A stretch of 27,135 nt of DNA. Origin: Falciphora oryzae. Lineage: Eukaryota > Ascomycota > Sordariomycetes > Magnaporthales > Magnaporthaceae. The translations under genes were made by a program, and so were the position numbers. The DNA is taken from positions 237,366-264,500 of the forward strand of contig JNVV01000033.1 of the NCBI GenBank assembly GCA_000733355.1. The letters run 5' to 3'. The notes beneath the pieces were generated by a model. The model had not been told where the DNA came from and did no database searches. It saw nothing but the letters and a program-made list of their open reading frames with translations. The stretch's first letter is position 1. Each line of letters starts with the position of its first letter. Positions 21,060 through 27,135 of this stretch are shown here, piece after piece.

Positions 21060-21680
21060 TTTCCTTGATCTTTTTTTTGGGCAATGATCATTCTCGGAGG
21101 GCGGCGTTAGGAGGAGTTGTAGCAAGGACCTTGCTAGCGATGATTTGAAGTTGTATGTCTGGAGCTCAACGTGAAAAAGGTCCCTAGCGGGAATCTTTTC
21201 AGGTTCGCCGCGCAAGTCGATTGCCACAAAGGTACTCTGCGATTCGATCCAGGTGGGTCCGTTTGCAAGGAGCCCCAAGCCCGATACCCCAGGTGCCCGT
21301 AAATCCCCCCTTAAAGTCGGTGCTCTTGTAAATATCCTCATACAGGTCCGCCGTCTGCCCAGCTCCTTGCTCAACGCACGCATCGCGGCGCCCGTGTCGC
21401 TGCCCAGCGGCAGGCAGATCAGCCTTCTTTTTGCCCTTGAACAGCCCATCGCCCGCGACGCACTCCCACATGCGCGCGGCCCTCTAGGAGATTTCCCAGC
21501 TGGATCCCGTCGTAGTTCTTATAGCTGTCGCGCATTCTCGTGCGCGCGCGTGCCGTCCTACATGGCCATCCGGGGCGACAGGTTCGCGCCCCCGCCAAGT
21601 AACACACGAGCTATTCCCCGGAAGATACCCGGACCTATCGCCTCTACTCACGATACACAGGCTAAAACCATATAATTAAT
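21060..21680 (-). pseudogene. Unidentified, probably frameshifted coding remnant
   Basis: The minus strand has two overlapping open frames (21199-21471 and 21039-21449) without a domain I recognise. One reads MWECVAGDGLFKGKKK then DLYEDIYKSTDFKGGF. The other ends FVAIDLRGEPEKIPARDLF. Each seems protein-like only in part, as if one gene had shifted frame near 21300-21400. GC is high and RIP-like stops are few, in contrast to the retroelements. It lies tail-to-tail with the HET gene. No function is proposed. Confidence 0.3.
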
Positions 21681-21682
21681 TA

Positions 21683-22255
21683 CAGTACTAGAAACTAGTA
21701 GAACAGTTGTATAGGATTAAACAAGCGAACCGCAATGTTAAAGCCTTACTCGCAATCGGCGGCTACACTTGGTCGCACAAGTTTGCACCGGTGGCTGCAG
21801 ACCCGAAGAGGCGGGCTGTTATTGTTTCGTCTGCAGTGAAATTAATGGGTGATTGGGGTATGGATGGACTTGATATCGACTGGGAGTACCCTAACAGTGC
21901 AACCCTAAATGCGGATAGCGTGCAGCTTTTAAAAGATCTGCGAAAAGGGCTTGACGATTATGCCACTAAAAACGCTCCGGGTTACCGCTTTGTCCTTAGT
22001 TTCCCCGCGCCGGCAGGTTCGAGAACTACGCGGCATTCAATTTTACTGCAATGGATGCCTGGCTCGACTTCTGGTCGTTAATGGCTTTCGATTTTGCGGG
22101 TACGTGGGATAATATATCAGGTCACCAAGCTAACGTTTTCCATAATTCAAACATACTCTTAAGCACCAACACGAGTATCGATATCGCTATAGCGGATTAC
22201 GCCACGGGGAGTATGGCCGAATCCCGGCCCGTCTTCTGGCTCGGTCGAGCCTCCT
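21683..22255 (+). pseudogene. GH18 chitinase fragment, truncated at both ends and frameshifted
   Basis: GH18 chitinases hydrolyse chitin. This piece has LLAIGGYTWSHKF (SxGG-type motif) and the catalytic signature DGLDIDWEYP (about 21868-21897) with the D-x-D-x-E residues intact, then NAPGYRFVLSFPAPAG. After about 22020 the protein continues in another frame (FENYAAFNFTAMDAWLDFW, then LMAFDFAGTWDNISGHQAN), so a 1-2 nt indel lies near 22015-22025. The pattern is like the secreted endochitinase (Chi42-type) subgroup. The N-terminal part and signal peptide are missing, and the C-terminal part stops before the solo LTR. It is about 190 codons of a ~400-residue enzyme and is non-functional. Confidence 0.85.
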
Positions 22256-22540
22256 TGTAACAAGGGGTCAAAGACGGCTTGGAGAAAGAATCTCTAGATT
22301 GCAGATAATCTTTCTATGGGCTCAAGGATGCTTGAGGAAGAAGGAATCTTTTATGGAAGACATAGGAGATGGCAGGGTTTATATAAACCACCCTGTGATC
22401 CGTGCGAAGTATCGAGTACATGATTCACACTGCCCTTCCGGCCTTCGGCCTTTGGGCCTTGGGGCCGTTGGGCACCTATACCGGTTCCCGGACCTTCTGT
22501 GGGGCCGATTAGGTGAGTCCGCAGGTTCTTCCGTGTGACA
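22256..22540. mobile_element. Solo LTR of the element A family
   Basis: 285 bp, same length and ends (TGTAACA...GTGTGACA) as the two LTRs of element A, flanked by a perfect duplication CTCCT at 22251-22255 and 22541-22545. It shares the plus-strand orientation of the A LTR sequences, hence a minus-reading parent. It sits at the join between the chitinase fragment and a transposase remnant, and the duplication shows these two were already adjacent. Confidence 0.95.
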
Positions 22541-22545
22541 CTCCT

Positions 22546-22843
22546 CCTGATCCGCACACACCTCCTGGTTCGGCCCGGCGTCCTCCCCGCCCGCCGGTCC
22601 AGCCTCGTCGTTCGGGCCGGCGGAGGGGTCGTCGCCGTGGCCATTAGGCAGTTGGAGGCCGAATTGGAGGCACAGCGGCCTCGCAAAAGGAGGCGGGTGG
22701 CACCGGATCCCAACGAGACCCTTGTGAATATCCGCCACATTTCAAAAGGAAGGGGGGCAGTTGAGGAGGTAAATGATACAGCATCTGAAAGAGCGGAAGA
22801 TTCTGATCAGGAATCAGTATACTCTTGTATCGAGGTTAGTTGA
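22546..22843 (+). pseudogene. C-terminal tail of a second pogo-type transposase
   Basis: The frame ends QLEAELEAQRPRKRRRVAPD, then PNETLVNIRHI, an acidic Ser-rich stretch, and YSCIEVS before TGA at 22843. A coiled-coil start, basic KKRRK-like patch, DPN...IRHI and a final CIxV motif are how many fungal pogo/Fot transposases end. The upstream part (22546-22615) is more protein-like in a different frame, so a frameshift is likely. All catalytic parts are missing. Family assignment is from recalled pattern only. Confidence 0.5.
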
Positions 22844-22892
22844 ATTGAGGTAGAAATTTGCAGTTGAATGCACTAGGTTTGGTGTTGATCCG

Positions 22893-22945
22893 ATGCCCGG
22901 TGGGGATGGCGGACGGGGGGGTGGCGGACAGGGGGTGCACTGACT
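22893..22945 (+). repeat. Probable terminal inverted repeat of the second pogo-type element
   Basis: GC-rich sequence with a tandem GGATGGCGGACGGGGG / GGTGGCGGACAGGGGG, ending GTGCACTGACT before TA (22946-22947). The placement just after the transposase stop, and the TA, fit a Tc1/mariner-type end. The partner end is not in the window. Confidence 0.45.
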
Positions 22946-23051
22946 TATACCCCCTTCGACCTTGCACACCCAAAGGCCATGCTTCCCCTCGCTAGCTCGT
23001 ATGCGAATCCATCATCCCCTCGTCGTGCTTGTGAGCCCCTCAATAGCCGCC

Positions 23052-24018
23052 TTAATAGTGGGTGTTGTTGGGTTTGGATATAGCCGGAGGCACCGAGCGA
23101 TGGATTATAATCGTACCCGGGACCGGGTTAAAGTAGGCCCGCGGATTGGCCGGTTTGGTCCAGTTAGGGCGGCAGTAGCTGTTGCAAAAATGATGGCTAA
23201 AAAAGGAGCTAATGCTATTCGGGCCGAGGTTGGTTACGCCGTACTCGCGGGTTTGGGAGAGGATAACGGGGTCGGATAGGACGAGCTCGTGCTAGTAAAT
23301 GCCTCCCCGCAAATCGCAAAGGACGTAGTTGCCGCCGGAAATGTGGTAGCTAAAGTCTAAAACTAACAAAAAAAATACAGAAATGTAAGTTCCAGGGTAT
23401 ACGACCTTTTTCGAGCTGTGGAAAAAGATGGCATATTTACGACTTAATGCTTGCATCGCTTGTGCCCACGGCCGCGTTTCGTCGTTCTAGCTAGTATTGC
23501 TATTAAACTTTTGGTAGTTTTAGATAAAGGGTTCGCTTAGCCCTTTTTAGCGAAACCAAAGATTAGTATTATCGTTACATACCTAAACCTTAGGCACGTT
23601 AGTTTTAACGGTTTTATCCATAACACCTAGCTGGTTAAAGCGGTTTATAATTTCCAAAGCTTTATTGGACGCTTTAATATCCAAAACGAAGTAATCGTTT
23701 TTAAAGATAGCGCCCGTTTTAAACCATTTCAAAACGCTGGCTTGGCTTTAGCGCGGGCCCTCGGTGTAGCTCCCTTTAACGACCTAACGAAACGCGCCCG
23801 AAGCGAAAGGGTTTTCGAAGGCATTATAGGTGTACGAGGCGCTTAAAAAGAGGTTGTAGCGGCCGGCATCAGATTGCTGGGCAGCCGAGGTGTCGGAATA
23901 ATGGCCGTAAACGCAGCCGGCGTAGTACGAGTAGCCGTAGCCTTTAAACCACTAGTTTACCGTGTAAAGCGTTTGCGGCAAATCGCGCCCGCAATCGGTA
24001 CAAATACGGCCTATAATT
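23052..24018 (-). pseudogene. Alpha-kinase (MHCK/EF2K-type) pseudogene retaining an intron
   Basis: Reading leftward, the frame has a CTDCGRDL zinc-type pair (~24005), then GYGYSYYAGCVYGHYSD and YNAFENPFASGAFR. VLKWFKTGAIF carries the ATP-binding Lys, followed by DYFVLDIKASNKALEI and VKTNVPKV. After an 84-nt intron (donor GTAAAT at 23440, acceptor TTTTAG at 23357) it continues FSYHISGGNYVLCDL, LVLSDPVIL, REYGVTNLGPNSISSFF, and CNSYCRPNWTKP with the zinc ligands. This order matches fungal alpha-kinases, which phosphorylate Ser/Thr in helical substrates. Several TAG/TAA stops sit at Gln or Trp positions (for example about 23974, 23802, 23750 and 23290), and Glu-to-Lys changes fit G-to-A drift. 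The end is near the TAA at 23052. Confidence 0.78.
23357..23440 (-). other. Intron in the alpha-kinase pseudogene
   Basis: On the minus strand, GTAAATATGCC to GTTAGTTTTAG, 84 nt. Removing it joins QALS to HFSYHIS in frame, the motif expected of the family. Retention of an intron argues that this is a decayed genomic gene rather than a retro-copied cDNA. Confidence 0.7.
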
Positions 24019-24252
24019 AAAAGCTAAAGCGGGGGGCGAAAAAAAAATAAAGGGATTCAAATCGGCGTCGTCGCAATTGCCTGCGGCGGGGCTGGAAAAA
24101 GGAAATGGGAATAGGGGAAGGTACTAAGCCCTTATCTCGGCGAGCTCAAACCCCCTGGGGGCGGGGAGGGCGGCTTTCGCACACCACCTTTCTGCTCGGA
24201 CGGCTAGCGGCTCTGACGTTTTGCTAATTGCGAGCCAAAATTGTTCTGCTTT
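24019..24252. other. Spacer with no recognised gene
   Basis: This holds the region 5' of the alpha-kinase remnant, with an A-rich run near 24040-24055. In one minus frame the downstream ORF could continue past its stop through here (KAEQFWLAISKTSEPLAV). No promoter or domain is identifiable. Confidence 0.3.
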
Positions 24253-24537
24253 TTACGCTTCCCGTGTATTTAAATCGACCACGCTTTCCCTGCCGTGTAT
24301 CGACGCGCGGCTACGAAATTGTAGCATAGCATAGGCGGTATGTAACGCCGTTAAAAGCAGCCCACGCCATTCACGCTCGTCGGCCGCCATCCAGCAGTAC
24401 GCACCCGTCTCTACCAATGGCAAATCCCGCATATCCCGGCTCGTCGAAGCCACCGCCAGACCACCAATCGGCTGCCTTACGCCCTCGATCGATGCGACCC
24501 TCATGCCCGCTCGAAAGTCGCACCTTTCGCATAGCAT
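24253..24537 (-). CDS. Hypothetical ORF, 94 codons
   Basis: The ATG at 24535-24537 starts MLCERCDFRAGMRVASIEGV. There is a CxxC pair at residues 3-6 and a hydrophobic helix-like LLLTALHTAYAML, and it ends DLNTREA. GC is high and third positions look coding-like, but I recognise no family. The frame after the TAA continues in protein-like fashion for about 45 codons, so the stop may be a mutation in a longer, older gene. It lies just upstream of the alpha-kinase remnant on the same strand. It may be a decayed gene rather than an expressed one. Confidence 0.3.
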   Translation of the reverse strand: MLCERCDFRAGMRVASIEGVRQPIGGLAVASTSRDMRDLPLVETGAYCWMAADEREWRGLLLTALHTAYAMLQFRSRASIHGRESVVDLNTREA

Positions 24538-24609
24538 ACTGCTACAAATTGAAGCTATTCCCCAGTTTCCAAGCCCTTTGAACGAGCCCTTGGTACAACT
24601 CTAGAGATC

Positions 24610-25062
24610 CTAGTCGTCCCAGTCGCCATTTTTACAGTGCCCTGCCTTACAGCCCTCACAGGTTGCTCCGATGAGACTTGTCGTTTTTCCTTTAAGAGTG
24701 TTGAAAGGCCTGCACCCGGACGCCAGACCACTTCTTGAGCCAGTAGGCGACCCTCTCGCCGTAGGAGTCGTCCAGGATCGGCCGGCTGAGGGATTCGCAC
24801 TTTTGACACCTTGGTGATAGACTATGGCGTTGTATCGTTGCGATGGATACGTCTGAATAGTGATGGGAATCATTTTGCTCGCCCATCCCGATGAGCTGCA
24901 CTCGGCGTTGTGGCATTCGAATCTGCCCATGATGATGCTGTCCCACTCCTTAGTGGGTGCTGCATTGAGATTATTGAGGAAGGTAAAAAAGAGGCCAACA
25001 TCTCGAAGGCGACGGGTCACGTCGTTGTGCAATTCCGGGTAAAGTGACCATACACGCTCTGG
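24610..25062 (-). pseudogene. 3CxxC-type zinc-finger protein, with compensating frameshifts
   Basis: The minus-strand frame begins near RVWSLYPELHNDVTRRL and has GRFECHNAECSSSGWASK (first CxxC-like pair) and YPSQRYNAIVYHQ. After about 24815 the family pattern continues one frame over (RCQKCESLSRPILDDSYGER, then VAYWLKKWSGVRVQA). It returns to the first frame near 24705 for ATCEGCKAGHCKNGDWDD and TAG at 24610. The central CxxC therefore lies in the wrong frame. Family members bind zinc through three CxxC pairs. A possible upstream intron (25059-25105, GTATGC...CTGACCAG, 47 nt) would join an earlier exon. The indels could be real decay or assembly errors. The defect is not RIP-like. Confidence 0.75.
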
Positions 25063-25105
25063 TCAGCATTAGGACAACCGTCACCATGCCCGACAACCGG
25101 CATAC

Positions 25106-25813
25106 GTTCAATGGACGGACATCGATAAGGATACAGAAGCGAAAAAAGGTTAGCAAACACGACGAACCGCGAGGCAAAAGGTCCAAACAATGCTTCGGTC
25201 TAACAATCCCACTCGGAGGAGAAGCTCGTAATTCTGTTCACGACGGGGAGTTCCAAAGTACCCTGGATGGCTAAACCCTCTGCTTTCGTCCCTGTATTTG
25301 GATCTACGAACCTCAGTATCTATTGGTCGGCTAGGGAGGCCCTCACAAGCCGGAGAGGTGGTGAGTCCAGTCACCAAGGACCGTTGGTCGCCATATTAGT
25401 CGGTATGTTGCAATGAGGAGCTGGCAGGCTTTGTGGAGCGCCCGGGAAAGCCACCTGTAGCGTTTGGAAAGCAAGTTGTGGCGCTTAGGAAGGAATTTCT
25501 AGCCGAAATGCGAACTCTGGTGCCGCCCTGGCCCCGAGAGAACCAGGAAAACTTCCATCTCCAAGGTGTAATTTTTTAGCAGCCAGACCCCCTCGGGTTA
25601 CGCGACTTTGGATTGGAGGCGCGCCCTAAGGTCGCGCCCACTAATCCAACCGGCACTGCCGGCAGTCTCTTTTGCACTATCTTTGCACAGAAATACTACC
25701 ACAGCAGTGATCATCAAAACCCTCGTATTAATCGTCGCACATAGGGTCTCGGTAGTGACATTAAGGTAGTCTAATGGCAAACGCTCATCACAGCTCCTCT
25801 ATTCTAGCCCCGG
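25106..25813. other. Region without a supported gene
   Basis: About 700 bp. Short open frames on both strands lack motifs. A dyad flanked by TTGGATT and AATCCAA with inner GGCGCG/CGCGCC lies near 25609-25650. The left part may include the missing first exon of the 3CxxC gene. Confidence 0.35.
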
Positions 25814-26040
25814 TGTAACGGGGTCGCCTGTAGGGGCCGCCGTGATTTGATATACAGTGGCGCCAGAGGGTTCGAGCACTTCGTGCTCGAACTGTTGGAT
25901 CTTTTTCTATGTAGTCGAGTGGTTAAACTCTAGCCCACTCCCTTACATCGAAATGTTAGCTCAAAAGGCAAACTGCCAACTCCGGTTCAGGAGGCAAGCC
26001 GCCAAGTGGCAGGAGAGGAGGCTGTGATAGGCGAGCTGGT
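25814..26040. repeat. Possible LTR-like fragment
   Basis: It begins TGTAACGGGGTCGCC, like the LTR starts elsewhere in the window, and contains GATATACAGTGGCGCCAGAG followed by a hairpin. No matching second copy, coding domain or duplication is visible, so the boundary at the right is arbitrary. Confidence 0.3.
25870..25892. other. Perfect 10-bp hairpin
   Basis: GTTCGAGCAC, loop TTC, GTGCTCGAAC. It is a perfect inverted repeat with a three-base loop, followed 9 bases later by CTTTTTC. It could be a terminator-like or LTR leader stem. No gene nearby assigns it a role. Confidence 0.6.
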
Positions 26041-26210
26041 GGGGTAATGCTAAAATACAAATGTGGTGTTAAACGCAGTGTATTGAGGTGGCCGAAAATA
26101 GCTTAAAGCTCCCTGCAACATGGGGTGCATTTAGAAATGTATCTTGTTTATTGTACGCTTTCAAAAGGTGTGATAAAGTGGCTGAAGCGCCACTTTTTGC
26201 GCTGTGATGC

Positions 26211-26300
26211 AAAAGCGGTGAAGTAAAAGAGATGAAGCAAAGGCGGTGAAGTAAAGGCGGTAAAGTAAAAGCGGTGAAGCAAAGGCGGTGAAGAAAAGCG
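26211..26300 (+). repeat. Short minisatellite, units of 13-15 bp
   Basis: Six imperfect copies of AAAGGCGGTGAAGTA (13-15 bp) follow each other, with GAGATG and GTAAAG variants. An AGTGGC/GCCACT stem lies just upstream (26177-26194). The open minus frame across it is a by-product of the repeat. Confidence 0.8.
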
Positions 26301-26370
26301 CTAATTTCCAGCCAATCAGTTATTAACCCTATTAACACACTCGTAGTACCGTGTTATAATAAGCGGTAAG

Positions 26371-26440
26371 TGTAACGCGTCGCTGGGGCACTAATGGAGG
26401 GTTCTCGCGGGGAGATCTCAGAGGTCCAACTCAACGGTAT
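26371..26440. repeat. Fragment related to the 501-bp solo LTR
   Basis: It starts TGTAACGCG. GGTTCTC, then GGAGATCTCAGAGGT, then ACTCAACGGTATT match the reverse complement of 14228-14275 with small gaps. It is truncated by the right inverted-repeat arm at 26458. Confidence 0.5.
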
Positions 26441-26457
26441 TGATAATGTGGTAACGT

Positions 26458-27066
26458 AGAGAGAGAGAGAGTCTATTTAACGTCGGTAAGTCGGGATCTA
26501 CCAGTCCCTGCCTCCCAGGGGGCATACGACGTGCTAGCGCTACCTAAGCTTGACACTAGGCTATATGTTGCTATCGAGGCGGCTAACAGATCAAACCAAG
26601 GGGCAAGCCCAAGGCACACGGAGTTCGGGCCGCATTCCGGCGCTCCTTGTTGGTGAGCGGGCAATCGGCAAAGGGGGCGAATAAACGCCGGGGCGCTGTA
26701 AGCGCTGCTGTTGGTGGTAGAGAAAAGCAGTCGGCCGGCAAGGTGCCGGAAATAGAGTACGGCCGGGTTTGGTCGGGGAGGTACCGCAATAGTCCCCCCC
26801 TGGGCCCGGCCAAAGAAAGAAAATTCGGGGGCTGGAGGGCCTAATTCCAACCCTGTGTGCTCCTTGTGTGTTTATCGCGCATCGGACGAGTACGCTGCGC
26901 GGCTTGCCAACGTGGTGCACGGCAATTCGTAACACTTCACGGTTGGCAAACAGAGCCGCACGAAGATCTTGCGCGTGCGATGCCACCTATACTTCAATAT
27001 AGTCACCGCGTGGCAACAAACAAAGGCGCGAGCGTCAAGCCAATCTTGCGCGTGCGTGCTTAAGCA
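26458..27066 (-). repeat. Right arm of the ~608-bp inverted repeat pair
   Basis: Reverse complement of 1-607, from (AG)n to TGCTTAAGCA. Differences from the left arm include transversions and small clusters as well as transitions, so RIP alone does not explain them. Open frames inside mirror those of the left arm and show no domain. Confidence 0.85.
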
Positions 27067-27135
27067 AAAGCTTAAACAGGCCAATCTTGCGCCGTGCGTA
27101 TCGTTAGGATGCGGTCGACCGAGGAGGAGTCGCGT
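27067..27135. other. Flank beyond the right repeat arm
   Basis: On the minus strand GCACGGCGCAAGATTGGCCT recurs here about 40 bp outside the arm, echoing the start of the arm. The repeat family may therefore extend past the palindrome, as an iterated terminal motif. Confidence 0.4.

Noticed and set aside
25861..25892. A tRNA-derived or tRNA gene segment suggested by GGTTCGAGCAC
   Set aside because: It resembles a T-arm only superficially. The surrounding sequence does not fold as a tRNA and the block is a simple hairpin.
1..27135. A Starship-type giant element
   Set aside because: No DUF3435 tyrosine-recombinase captain is seen, and long terminal inverted repeats are not typical of Starships.

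Overview
This window looks like a transposon-rich accessory region of a filamentous ascomycete, probably Pezizomycotina. The evidence is a HET-domain gene, spliceosomal introns of fungal size, chromodomain-bearing Gypsy/Ty3 retrotransposons, a pogo/Fot1-like DNA transposon, and many in-frame stops produced by C-to-T or G-to-A transitions in the repeats, as repeat-induced point mutation (RIP) would leave. I see no rRNA, tRNA or CRISPR array.

Layout. About 608 bp at the left edge (1-607) recurs in inverted orientation at the right edge (26458-27066). Inside the left arm lies a stop-ridden host-gene remnant (about 608-1016) and an unexplained stretch (1017-1766). From 1769 to 18320 there is a nested transposon stack. 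The outermost member is a pogo-like element with TA duplications, terminal inverted repeats built of a 17-bp tandem repeat, and a truncated transposase. Gypsy element A (1870-17395, minus strand, 285-bp LTRs) sits inside it. Gypsy element B (3136-11165, plus strand, 202-bp LTRs) is inserted in the integrase of A, and a 501-bp solo LTR of a third family (13829-14329) is inserted between gag and protease of A. Removing B and the solo LTR returns A to one continuous gag-pol frame of about 7 kb.

Right of the stack is the one convincing intact gene, a two-exon HET-domain protein of about 717 residues (18825-21052). It carries an N-terminal extension with three 17-residue repeats. Beyond it lie remnants of host genes mixed with transposon scars: an unidentified minus-strand remnant, a GH18 chitinase piece, a solo LTR of the A family with a perfect 5-bp duplication, the C-terminal end of a second pogo-type transposase, an alpha-kinase pseudogene that keeps its intron, a 94-codon ORF of unknown nature, and a frameshifted 3CxxC zinc-finger gene. 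The last part (25.1-26.5 kb) holds LTR-like scraps, a perfect hairpin and a short minisatellite.

How it fits together. The retroelements encode the usual copy-and-paste machinery, but every copy here is broken by stop codons and cannot act autonomously. The HET protein is the only product likely to have a cellular role, in allorecognition or programmed cell death. Insertion order read from nesting is pogo first, then A, then B and the solo LTR. LTR divergence agrees, with about 25 differences between the A LTRs and 6 between the B LTRs.
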